Origin: Hungateiclostridiaceae bacterium UBA3922
Lineage (GTDB): Bacteria; Bacillota; Clostridia; Acetivibrionales; DTU013
DNA: 22,248 nt
NCBI GenBank assembly: GCA_002386045.1
Contig: DGEQ01000067.1
Location: 1 to 22,248 of the forward strand
Direction: 5' to 3'
Positions 15,212-22,248 of the stretch are shown here, in pieces. Position 1 is the stretch's first letter, and each line of letters begins with the position of its first letter. Both the position numbers and the translations under genes were made by a program. The notes beneath the pieces were generated by a model that was not told the origin of the DNA, searched no databases, and was given only the letters and a program-made list of their open reading frames with translations.

Positions 15212-16435
15212 ATGGACAGGTTCAGGGATTTCTTGAATCGCAGTTTGCGGCAATACGGCATGATCATCGCACTGGTTGCTATCATAATATTCTTCGGATT
15301 CATGACGGGCGGCAGGTTGATCTGGCCGAGGAACGTCTCGATGTTGGTCCGCCAGAACGCATATGTGCTCATACTTGCCATTGGGATGATGTTTTGTATA
15401 CTGACCGGCGGAAACGTCGACCTTTCAGTTGGTTCGCTGGTCGCACTTGTCAGTGCCATGTCGGGATTGACGTTAACGAGGCTTGGCCTCCCTTCGTGGC
15501 TGGCGATTTTGCTCAGTGTACTGACAGGCCTTCTGGCAGGTATCTGGCAGGGATTCTGGATAGCGTATGTCAAGGTGCCTCCGTTTATCGCGACATTGTC
15601 CGGCATGCTTATATTCCGCGGCATCAACAACATCATCCTTGACGGCCAGACATTGCCGCTTTCGGGGCTGTATGTCACGATCGGGACGGGCTCTGTCCCC
15701 GATATCGCTCCGAATACTGTTCCGGATTTTCTGCGCATCGGTGACCTGCTGAGACTGCAGAACAAGCCGGAATATCTCAATACGACGATGCTCGTCACCG
15801 GGCTTGTATTATCCGTCATATACGTGCTTGTGGTGATTTTCAGCAGGCAAAGCAAGAAAAAACGCGGGTATGAAGTGCAGCCGCTGCACCTGGTCATCAT
15901 TAGGGTCATCGCATTCTTTGTCGCCATCAACCTGTTTTCCTACTGGCTGGCGATGGATGACGGCCTGCCGATAATGCTCATCCTGCTCGTCATTTTGTAT
16001 GGGATCTACAATTTCATAGCAAACAGGACCGTGCTGGGACGGCATATCTACGCCATGGGCGGGAACATCAAGGCAGCGGAACTTTCCGGAGTCAACACCA
16101 GGAGGATGATGTTCCTCGTATATTCGAACATGGGACTTCTGGCCGGAGTAGCAGGTATCGTTACCGCCGGCAGGCTGATGGCTGCATCGCCGAATGTCGG
16201 TATGAGTTTCGAACTGGATGCCATAGGCGCATGCTTCATAGGCGGCGCTTCGGCATACGGCGGTGTCGGCACAATATGGGGAGCCGTCGTAGGAGCTTTC
16301 ATAATGGGCGTCATGAACAACGGTATGTCGATCATGGGGCTGGACGTATTCCTGCAGTCAGTGGCAAAAGGTATGGTAGTGCTGCTTGCAGTGGCATTCG
16401 ACATGTACTCGAAATCGAAATCCAGGCTCGGCTGA
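15212..16435 (+). CDS. gguB: Multiple-monosaccharide ABC transporter permease (GguB/XylH type)
   Basis: This 407-residue inner-membrane permease has about ten hydrophobic segments. Family marks are MLVRQNAYVLILAIGMMFCILTGGNVDLSVGSLVAL, the FIATLSGMLIFRGI loop and, near the end, NRTVLGRHIYAMGGNIKAAELSGV followed by GACFIGGASAYGGVGTIWGAVVGAFIMGVMNNGMS. It is longer than ribose-type permeases (about 320 residues). The extra length comes from a segment at about 190-265 with a basic cytosolic loop (SRQSKKKRGYE), as in GguB/XylH. It forms the channel with GguA and receives sugar from the ChvE-like lipoprotein, and possibly from the XylF-like one further down. Confidence 0.95.
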   Translation: MDRFRDFLNRSLRQYGMIIALVAIIIFFGFMTGGRLIWPRNVSMLVRQNAYVLILAIGMMFCILTGGNVDLSVGSLVALVSAMSGLTLTRLGLPSWLAILLSVLTGLLAGIWQGFWIAYVKVPPFIATLSGMLIFRGINNIILDGQTLPLSGLYVTIGTGSVPDIAPNTVPDFLRIGDLLRLQNKPEYLNTTMLVTGLVLSVIYVLVVIFSRQSKKKRGYEVQPLHLVIIRVIAFFVAINLFSYWLAMDDGLPIMLILLVILYGIYNFIANRTVLGRHIYAMGGNIKAAELSGVNTRRMMFLVYSNMGLLAGVAGIVTAGRLMAASPNVGMSFELDAIGACFIGGASAYGGVGTIWGAVVGAFIMGVMNNGMSIMGLDVFLQSVAKGMVVLLAVAFDMYSKSKSRLG

Positions 16436-16455
16436 ACAGAATAACAGGTACTGCA

Positions 16456-16556
16456 GGGGGCTGTTGCAGCGCCAGGTCGTTCCGGCCTGACCCGACTGGT
16501 CCGGTTGATCCCGGATCAGGCCCGGTCCGGCCCGCCTGGCCTGGGCAACCCCCTTT
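16456..16556 (+). terminator. Very stable ~100-nt hairpin after the sugar transporter operon
   Basis: Nested pairings run inward: GGGGG (16456-16460) with CCCCC (16549-16553), TTGC (16464-16467) with GCAA (16545-16548), GCCAGG (16471-16476) with CCTGGC (16535-16540), and CCGGCCTGA (16482-16490) with TCAGGCC-C-GG (16516-16525). A short TTT follows. It divides the transporter genes from the sensory cassette, which has its own promoter. Confidence 0.6.
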
Positions 16557-16592
16557 GCTGTCCGGCATCATACAACGTACGGGACCAGTTTA

Positions 16593-16601
16593 TGGTATAA
16601 T
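16593..16601 (+). promoter_or_regulatory. Extended -10 promoter of the sensory cassette
   Basis: TGGTATAAT is a perfect extended -10 with no clear -35. It lies 49 bases before the start codon of the anchored binding protein, downstream of the large hairpin, so the sensor genes can be transcribed independently of the transporter. Confidence 0.6.
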
Positions 16602-16649
16602 TTATAAAGGACTGCAAACATGCTGTTCTGTGCTGGAGGAGACATCGTG

Positions 16650-17672
16650 ATGAAATGGCTCTACAAGATATCCACAACCCTTCTGTTTGCCGCTGTCGTC
16701 ATATCTGCGGTATTTGCGATGTATTACCTGGGAAAAGTGAACGAAGCATACAACGACAACACCGTGGATGTTTTCGGCGGGAATCCGAGATACCATTTCT
16801 CACTGATACTGTATATCGAGGGCGACGACGAGTACTGGCAGAGTTTCAAGGAAGGCGTGTTCGAAGCCGGGAAAGTCCATAACGCCGCGATAGAATTCAA
16901 CCCTGTATCCGGCCCGGACAGTGAAGACAGGATAATCGAGTATGTCGATATCGCAAGCAAATCAAGGGTCGATGGCATCATCGTCAACGGCAGGTATTCG
17001 AAAAAGTATTCCGAAGCCCTCAAAAACGCGGCGAAATCGGGGGTCCATATCGTGGGCGGCGTATCGGAGGCTATAGATATCAGCAGGCTTTCGTATGTGG
17101 GCAACAATTTCTATGATTTCGGGGTAAAAGCTGCAAAACTCATATCCCAGGCCTCTACCAAGGGGCTGCCCATAGACCTGGCGGTGATCCTGTCGGACGA
17201 GAGCCCGAACGGCGAGGACAGTACGCAGATATCCCAGGGCGATATCATGATGAGCGGGATAACAAGCGTGATCGAGAAGGAGAAAAAAATCAACCTCTTG
17301 TGCACGCTGTACAGGAACAGCTACCTGCTCGGTGCGGAGGATCTGACGAGGGAGATCCTGACGCAGCACCCCGAAGTCGATGTGATATTCTGCACCAATG
17401 CCAAGGACACGGCAGCTGCCGCACGTGTCATAGTGGAGCGCAACCTGGTGGGGGATGTCGCAATAGTCGGCACGGGCCTGACCGAGGAAATCAGGTACTA
17501 CATACAGAAAGGCATCATATTCGGAGTCCTGGACAGGAACGGGCATGAGGCGGGATACAAGGCCGTGGAAATACTGTGTGCGAACATCGGGGATTCGTTC
17601 CAGTCCAACTACGTGAATATCGACACGGACATATACACGAGCATAAACATAGACCAGGCAGACCTGGATTGA
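16650..17672 (+). CDS. Membrane-anchored periplasmic-binding-like sugar sensor (XylFII-like)
   Basis: This 340-residue protein has one N-terminal membrane helix at about 7-27 and no lipobox cysteine. It should therefore remain a signal anchor with its binding domain outside. The rest is a type I periplasmic-binding fold (Peripla_BP_4): FSLILYIEGDDEYWQSFKEGVFEAGK, RVDGIIVNGRYSK, VGNNFYDFGVKAAKLI, and VDVIFCTNAKDTAAAARVIVERN before AIVGTG. The start was set at ATG 16650, 8 bases after GGAGGAG; the frame extends to ATG 16620 without a ribosome site. It is followed by LytS-type kinase and YesN-type regulator genes. That is the layout of the XylFII-LytS/YesN system, in which the anchored protein binds D-xylose and controls LytS. 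The ligand here is unverified. Confidence 0.88.
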   Translation: MKWLYKISTTLLFAAVVISAVFAMYYLGKVNEAYNDNTVDVFGGNPRYHFSLILYIEGDDEYWQSFKEGVFEAGKVHNAAIEFNPVSGPDSEDRIIEYVDIASKSRVDGIIVNGRYSKKYSEALKNAAKSGVHIVGGVSEAIDISRLSYVGNNFYDFGVKAAKLISQASTKGLPIDLAVILSDESPNGEDSTQISQGDIMMSGITSVIEKEKKINLLCTLYRNSYLLGAEDLTREILTQHPEVDVIFCTNAKDTAAAARVIVERNLVGDVAIVGTGLTEEIRYYIQKGIIFGVLDRNGHEAGYKAVEILCANIGDSFQSNYVNIDTDIYTSINIDQADLD

Positions 17673-17727
17673 CAGGAACCGGTTACGTATCGGTACCGGA
17701 CGCACCGGTTTATCGGAGGCAACGGAT

Positions 17728-19230
17728 ATGGGGATGTTCTGGAACAGCATGTTCAACAGCATCAAAACCAGGATCATTGCAGTCTTTGTACTCACAATGG
17801 CCCTGACCAGCGCTGCCGGGATCTTTGTCCTGGGGTTGTCGAGGAATATCGTCCGGAAAATGGACGAGATGTTTGCTGCCAACGTCGAGATAGAGAACTT
17901 CCTGAGCGACCTGCACGACATCAACGCCGAACTGACCAACTACCTTGTGACTTCCGATTCGGACAGCCTGCTCAATTATTACAGGTACAAGGAGCTCTTC
18001 AGCGAGAAGGTGCAGGCCATGTTTTCCGAACTGCACGGGATTTACGACCAGAACGACCTGATCTACAAGGACATAGCATACATGGCCCAGGCTTATTTCA
18101 ATGAGGCGGAAGCGGCTGTCGAGGCAAAAAGGATGGACAATGCCGATGAGTACATCGCAAGGTACACCGAGGCGAACAGGATAACCGGCTATATCCGGAC
18201 ATATGCGGACCGCCTCAACCTGAACATCCTTGACAAGAACACCGCCCAGTACCTGAACATGTCGGAAAACCTCAACAAGCTGCATACTGCCAACCTGGTC
18301 CTCACGATCTCGGTCATAGCGCTGAACGTGCTTGTTATCGCGTACATGACGTACAACATGACCAGGCCGATCATAAAGCTGGCACATTCGGCCGAAGAGA
18401 TCTCAAGGGGCAATTTCGACGCGGAAGATGTCGAGGTTTCCTCACAGGACGAACTCAGCATCATGGCCAATGCCTTCAATGCGATGAAGCACAGCATAAA
18501 GGATTACATCAGGGAACTGCACAACAAGGCCGATACCGAGGCAAAGCTGCTGGAACAGCAGATCGAGAACCTGAGGATGCAGTCACTGCTGGCAGATGCC
18601 GAAATGAAGGCTCTCCAGATGCAGATAAACCCGCATTTCCTTTTCAACACCCTCAATGCGGGAGTCCAGCTTGCAACGATGGAAGGCGCGGACAGGACAT
18701 CGGCCTTCCTGGACAGCATGGCGAAAATACTGAGATATAATGTCAAGAGCCTGGACAGGATCGTAAGGATAGAGGATGAGATAGATACCATAAAGGCGTA
18801 TGAGGACCTGTTCATGGTACGTTTCGGTGATGCGATCAGGTTCGAGTACGATATCGATCCGGACCTTCTCGACATAAAAGTGCCGCCGCTGATCATCCAG
18901 CCGCTGGTGGAGAATGCGACGATCCACGGTATAGGCCACCTGGAGAGCGGCGGTGTGATAAAGATTTCGCTGGAAAAACGCGGCGATGCCGTCAGGATAG
19001 GCGTGGAGGACAACGGGGCCGGGATGGACGAGGAGACAAGGCAGAAGATCCTGAAATGCCAGTCCCCTGACTGCAATGAAACCGGCCATACTACCGGGAT
19101 CGGAATATATAACGTGGTACAGAGGCTCAGGCTGTTTTTCAGCTGCGAGGATGTGGTCGATGTGGAGAGCGCACCGGGCAGGGGCACGAAGGTGGTCCTT
19201 AAGATACCCTGTGACGCAGTCAGCGGCTGA
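17728..19230 (+). CDS. LytS/YesM-type sensor histidine kinase
   Basis: This is a 500-residue inner-membrane kinase. TM1 is at about 16-38, a helical extracytoplasmic sensor of about 150 residues follows, TM2 is at about 189-209, and then a HAMP segment (NMTRPIIKLAHSAEEISRGNF). A coiled coil leads to the His_kinase domain (PF06580) with LQMQINPHFLFNTLN, phosphorylated His303. The ATPase part has the N box LVENATIHG (Asn396), DNGAG at 428-432 and GIGIYNV at 457-463. The ribosome site GGAGG is 8 bases before the ATG. The kinase lies between the anchored binding protein and the response regulator. By analogy with XylFII-LytS, its sensor domain would contact the binding protein rather than the sugar itself. 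Confidence 0.93.
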   Translation: MGMFWNSMFNSIKTRIIAVFVLTMALTSAAGIFVLGLSRNIVRKMDEMFAANVEIENFLSDLHDINAELTNYLVTSDSDSLLNYYRYKELFSEKVQAMFSELHGIYDQNDLIYKDIAYMAQAYFNEAEAAVEAKRMDNADEYIARYTEANRITGYIRTYADRLNLNILDKNTAQYLNMSENLNKLHTANLVLTISVIALNVLVIAYMTYNMTRPIIKLAHSAEEISRGNFDAEDVEVSSQDELSIMANAFNAMKHSIKDYIRELHNKADTEAKLLEQQIENLRMQSLLADAEMKALQMQINPHFLFNTLNAGVQLATMEGADRTSAFLDSMAKILRYNVKSLDRIVRIEDEIDTIKAYEDLFMVRFGDAIRFEYDIDPDLLDIKVPPLIIQPLVENATIHGIGHLESGGVIKISLEKRGDAVRIGVEDNGAGMDEETRQKILKCQSPDCNETGHTTGIGIYNVVQRLRLFFSCEDVVDVESAPGRGTKVVLKIPCDAVSG

Positions 19231-19260
19231 ACCGAGAGGGGACAGAGGAGGTGGACCGGG

Positions 19261-20856
19261 GTGTACAGCCTTATGGTTTGTGATGATGAACAAATTATGA
19301 TCGAATCTGTTCGGCACATAGTTGAAAAAGAGTTCAGCAATATCAGGATCATCGCGACTGCAAGATCAGGAAGGGAAGCGATAGAGAAGACTCTGACGAT
19401 CAAGCCGGATATAATACTTACCGATATAAGGATGCCCGGCATAAACGGCCTGGAGGCGATAAGGGAGATAAAGAAAGTCCACAATGACGTGAAAATCGTC
19501 ATCGTATCCGTTTACGAGTTCTTCGAGTATGCCAAGCAGGCGGTCGAACTGGGTGTGAGCGAGTACCTGATAAAGCCTGTTAAAAAGGAAAGGCTCGTGG
19601 AAACGCTTCAAAGGATAGTGGACCAGCTTGATGACGAAAGGCAGAAATACAGGTGGGAGCTCGAAGCGAAAGAAAGGATCGAAAAAATGCTTGCAGCCGT
19701 GGAGCACAGCTTCATCTATTCGCTGCTTTTCGCCCAGGCGCGGAAGACCGATATCAGCAGGTATAAAAAGGAGTTCTTTGAAATCGACAATGATACGGGT
19801 TTCATTTTCGTGTTCTCGTTCAGGAAAAGGGGCAGGAAAGGCAATTATGACGCCAGTCTCGACGACAGCCTCGACAACGAGGGGATATACAACCTTTTCC
19901 AAAACAACCTGAAATACCGGTGCAAATGCATAGTCGGGCCGGTGATGCTGGACCGGGTGGTCGTCTATGTCGCCCAGAGCGTCGATGACCTGTACCAGCA
20001 GAGGGTACAGACGATTTCCTGCATAGAAGATATCATGGACCTGCTGGTGAAGAAATATGATATCGAATTCAAGGTCGGGATAGGCAGGATCCACAGGGAC
20101 GATGACATCCTGGTATCCTACCAGGAGGCGATCAAGGCACTCAACAGCGATGAGGATGGAAGGATAGTGCATATAGATGACATCGCACCTGATATATACG
20201 ATGTCGGATATGAAATCTCGCTCCTGGAACAGAAGCTCATCATCTCACTGGAAAACGGCGATGTGAGGAGATGCCTTACGATACTGTCCGATATTTTCCG
20301 CAAGTACCCGAATTTCTTCGAACAGGACAGCATACATTACAGGATAATCGAAATGATGGCGGCGATCCGGCGTGTTGCTACGGAAAACGGGATCAGGGAC
20401 AATGCCGAGCCGGGATATTACATCAAGAGGATACTGAACTGCACATCCAGGGAAGAGTTCGAGCAGGTCTGTGCCGAGGAGGTCAGGCAGATAGCCTGCA
20501 GGATCAGCGCCAGGAAGAAAAGCAATATCGGGAAGCTGGTCGAGATGACCAACAGGCTGATAAACGAGAGATTCAGTGAGGACCTGAACCTTGAAGACGT
20601 TTCGAAGGAACTGCACATAAGCCCGCAGTACCTGAGCAGGCTTTACAAGAATGAGACCGGCGAGAACTTTATAGAGAGGCTGACGGCAGTCCGGATAGAA
20701 AATGCGAAGAAACTGCTGAAGGAAAACCGGTATTCCATAAAGGAAGTATGCTATATGTCCGGATACAGCGACCCGAACTATTTCAGCAAACTGTTCAGGA
20801 AAAATGTCGGGGTGTCGCCGACCGAATACCAGAAGCAGGCCAGGGACGGATTTTAG
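19261..20856 (+). CDS. YesN-type response regulator with AraC DNA-binding domain
   Basis: This is a 531-residue cytosolic regulator. The receiver domain at 1-120 has the acidic pair in VCDDEQ, phosphoacceptor Asp55 (LTDIRMPG) and Lys105-Pro106. A long middle region at about 125-420 is typical of the YesN group. The C-terminal AraC-type double HTH at about 430-528 has LNLEDVSKELHISPQYLSRLYKNETG and SIKEVCYMSGYSDPNYFSKLFRKNVGVSPTEYQ. The start is GTG 19261, supported by GAGGAGGTG 7 bases upstream. It is probably the output of the LytS kinase and an activator of the sugar uptake genes on either side. Its binding sites are not identified. Confidence 0.93.
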   Translation: MYSLMVCDDEQIMIESVRHIVEKEFSNIRIIATARSGREAIEKTLTIKPDIILTDIRMPGINGLEAIREIKKVHNDVKIVIVSVYEFFEYAKQAVELGVSEYLIKPVKKERLVETLQRIVDQLDDERQKYRWELEAKERIEKMLAAVEHSFIYSLLFAQARKTDISRYKKEFFEIDNDTGFIFVFSFRKRGRKGNYDASLDDSLDNEGIYNLFQNNLKYRCKCIVGPVMLDRVVVYVAQSVDDLYQQRVQTISCIEDIMDLLVKKYDIEFKVGIGRIHRDDDILVSYQEAIKALNSDEDGRIVHIDDIAPDIYDVGYEISLLEQKLIISLENGDVRRCLTILSDIFRKYPNFFEQDSIHYRIIEMMAAIRRVATENGIRDNAEPGYYIKRILNCTSREEFEQVCAEEVRQIACRISARKKSNIGKLVEMTNRLINERFSEDLNLEDVSKELHISPQYLSRLYKNETGENFIERLTAVRIENAKKLLKENRYSIKEVCYMSGYSDPNYFSKLFRKNVGVSPTEYQKQARDGF

Positions 20857-20923
20857 CGGCGGAACATTGCGGGGACCCGAGTCGATATCAAACGCGGATA
20901 TGGACCGATCCAGGCGTTGACCT

Positions 20924-21014
20924 GATTTCGATCCCAGGCCGACTTATTGCCGCGGCCCCGGATCGACCCGGATGTTCGCCCGATTTCGATCCAATTGCCG
21001 CGGCCCCGGATCGA
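20924..21014. repeat. GC-rich direct repeats upstream of the XylF-like gene
   Basis: GATTTCGATCC occurs at 20924-20934 and 20982-20992. An identical 21-bp element (key core GCCGCGGCCCCGGATC) occurs at 20946-20966 and 20994-21014. Degenerate third-copy pieces (CAGGCC, GACC, TATTGC) lie at 21023-21043. GATC occurs 7 times within 20907-21061. The tract fills the 242-base gap before the lipoprotein gene. Confidence 0.75.
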
Positions 21015-21044
21015 TTCAGAAACAGGCCAGGTCGACCTATTGCG

Positions 21045-21065
21045 AACCGATCGGGTGGATCGGTT
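21045..21065 (+). other. 8-bp hairpin just upstream of the XylF-like gene's ribosome site
   Basis: AACCGATC (21045-21052) pairs perfectly with GATCGGTT (21058-21065) around GGGTG. It ends 20 bases before the GGGAGAGG ribosome site. It may be an operator dyad or an mRNA leader stem, and it belongs to the GATC-rich repeat tract. Confidence 0.45.
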
Positions 21066-21098
21066 TCGGAGCACATAAATAAACCGGGAGAGGTTACC

Positions 21099-22172
21099 AT
21101 GATGAAAAAAACCGCGACTAAACAGTGGCTTGCTGTGAAGCGTCTGGCTGTGAACGTTACGGCATTGCTTGTAACGGTCTCGCTGTTGCTGTCCATGGCC
21201 GGCTGCGGACCTGAAAAGGCTGCCGTCGATGAAGAAAAAGTGCCGAAAATAGGGTTCATCTATGAAACGATGACAGTAGAGAGATGGCAGAGGGATATGG
21301 CCATATTTGTTGCAAAAGCCAAGAACCTGGGCGCCGATGTCATCGTGAAAAACGCGTATGAAGACAGTGACCGCCAGAGAGAGATCGGGATCGAAATGAT
21401 CAACCAGGGCGTTGACGTGCTCGTGATAGTAGCTTTCGATAAAGACAGCCTCAAGGACCTTGTAAGGTACGCGCATAACCGTAATGTCAAGGTTATCGCA
21501 TATGACCGCATGATAAGGGATGTGGAGATAGACTTCTACGTCTCGTTTGATAGTACTGAAGTAGGCCAGATGATGGGCAAAGCTGCCACTGAAAACGTGC
21601 CTGAGGGGAATTATCTCATACTCAACGGACCACAGAGGGACAATAACTCATTCATGCTGAATGAAGGCTACTACAGCGTTCTCGACCCATATATAGAGCA
21701 GGGAGCCATAAACATCGTGGGCGAGACATGGGTAGATGCCTGGCGTGAGGAAGGTTCCTATGAATTCGTCAGCAACATCCTCAACAGCGGGGAGAAAGTG
21801 GATGCCATCATTGCAGCCAACGACCGGCTGGCAGAAGGAGCGATAACTGCGCTGAGCGAAAACAGGCTCGCCGGGAAAGTGTTCGTTACGGGACAGGATG
21901 CCGAACTCGGCGCCTGCCGGAGGATAGTTGAGGGTACGCAGGGATGCACGGTTTACAAGCCCATAAGCGTCCTGGCCGAGGGTGCTGCCGAGATAGCCGT
22001 AAAAATGGCCGATGGGAAAGACATAGGCCTGTACGAGGAAATATCCAACGGCGAATATGATATCCCATGCAGGATTTACAGGCCCATCCTCGTAACGAAG
22101 GACAACATCGATGAAACCGTGATCAAGGACGGGTTTTTCACGGCCGAGCAGGTATACAGGAACGTGCGGTGA
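21099..22172 (+). CDS. xylF: D-xylose-binding lipoprotein (XylF-like)
   Basis: This 357-residue exported lipoprotein has lipobox Cys36 (SMAGC). The mature part follows XylF more closely than ChvE: VIAYDRMIRDVEIDFYVSFD, VPEGNYLILNGPQRDNNSFM, VLDPYIEQGAINIVGETWVDAW, VDAIIAANDRLAEGAITALSE, GKVFVTGQDAELGACRRIVEGTQ and TVYKPISVLAEGAAEIAV. It probably binds D-xylose or a close aldose. The start at ATG 21099 follows GGGAGAGG; the frame runs on upstream but through the repeat tract. Its transport partners could be GguA/GguB or genes beyond the window. The last five codons and the stop lie within a 32-bp tandem repeat. Confidence 0.92.
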   Translation: MMKKTATKQWLAVKRLAVNVTALLVTVSLLLSMAGCGPEKAAVDEEKVPKIGFIYETMTVERWQRDMAIFVAKAKNLGADVIVKNAYEDSDRQREIGIEMINQGVDVLVIVAFDKDSLKDLVRYAHNRNVKVIAYDRMIRDVEIDFYVSFDSTEVGQMMGKAATENVPEGNYLILNGPQRDNNSFMLNEGYYSVLDPYIEQGAINIVGETWVDAWREEGSYEFVSNILNSGEKVDAIIAANDRLAEGAITALSENRLAGKVFVTGQDAELGACRRIVEGTQGCTVYKPISVLAEGAAEIAVKMADGKDIGLYEEISNGEYDIPCRIYRPILVTKDNIDETVIKDGFFTAEQVYRNVR

Positions 22173-22248
22173 ATCGCCCGGAGATATACAGTAACGTGCG
22201 GTGGATGGCTCGGAGTCATACAGTAACGCGTGGATCGTCCAGAGGCAC
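22153..22248 (+). repeat. 32-bp tandem repeat starting in the last codons of the XylF-like gene
   Basis: Three units begin at 22153 (TATACAGGAACGTGCGGTGA), 22185 (TATACAGTAACGTGCGGTGG) and 22217 (CATACAGTAACG). They continue with CGCCCGGAG, GGCTCGGAG and CGTCCAGAG respectively. The third has lost about 3 bases and reaches the window edge, so the array may go on. The stop codon TGA of the gene is in unit 1; the matching triplet is TGG in units 2 and 3. Confidence 0.8.

Noticed and set aside
20748..21098. Upstream extension of the XylF-like gene giving a 474-residue protein
   Set aside because: The extension overlaps the YesN gene and the repeat tract. A signal peptide and good ribosome site begin exactly at 21099, so the extension is not coding.
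22153..22248. CRISPR array or attachment site at the right edge
   Set aside because: Units are directly adjacent with no spacers and they diverge; they form a plain tandem repeat. No integrase or tRNA is near.

Overview
This 22 kb window comes from a Bacillota-type chromosome, most likely a clostridial anaerobe. The evidence is purine-rich Shine-Dalgarno sites on nearly every gene, lipoprotein signal peptides on the sugar-binding proteins, an LplC-type sugar permease, a UgtP-like glycosyltransferase, a DUF1848 protein, and a LytS/YesN regulatory pair with a membrane-tethered sugar-binding protein. GC content is moderately high for that group. No rRNA, tRNA, transposase or CRISPR array was seen.

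Left part (1-8.4 kb). The window opens in the 3' end of an LplC/MalG-like ABC permease. A structured, gene-free stretch with a terminator follows (445-784). On the minus strand lies a metal cassette: a P1B-type ATPase whose membrane metal motif reads CPG, followed by a free-standing HMA metallochaperone-like protein. Divergent to it is an FNR-type Crp-family regulator. The shared intergenic DNA holds a near-consensus FNR box centred 41.5 bp upstream of the predicted ATPase start point. Next come an 18-codon remnant that looks like the start of a deleted WYL regulator and a DUF1848 protein with a C-terminal CX3CX2C motif. Then come a winged-helix regulator divergent from a diacylglycerol-glucosyltransferase-like enzyme, a short protein that may be an N-terminally truncated BtrH-like protein, and a GNAT acetyltransferase/TIGR04076 pair.

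Middle (8.4-12.5 kb). An FeoB ferrous iron transporter lies on the minus strand with no FeoA beside it. Divergent to it is a CapA-family lipoprotein with a long Asp/Ala-rich linker.

Right part (12.5-22.2 kb). This is a coherent sugar uptake and sensing locus, all on the plus strand. A ChvE-GguA-GguB type (multiple monosaccharide) ABC transporter is followed by a very stable hairpin of about 100 nt. A separate promoter then drives a three-gene sensory cassette: a membrane-anchored periplasmic-binding protein (XylFII-like), a LytS-type histidine kinase and a YesN-type AraC response regulator. This matches the architecture of the XylFII-LytS/YesN three-component system known for D-xylose sensing in Clostridium. 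The cassette is followed by a second sugar-binding lipoprotein that closely resembles XylF. That gene is bracketed by two different short-repeat tracts: GC-rich, GATC-rich repeats upstream, and a 32-bp tandem repeat that starts inside its last codons and runs off the window.

Proposed working model: the anchored binding protein senses an aldose outside the membrane, LytS and YesN relay the signal, and the two soluble lipoproteins feed GguA/GguB or a second transporter beyond the window edge.
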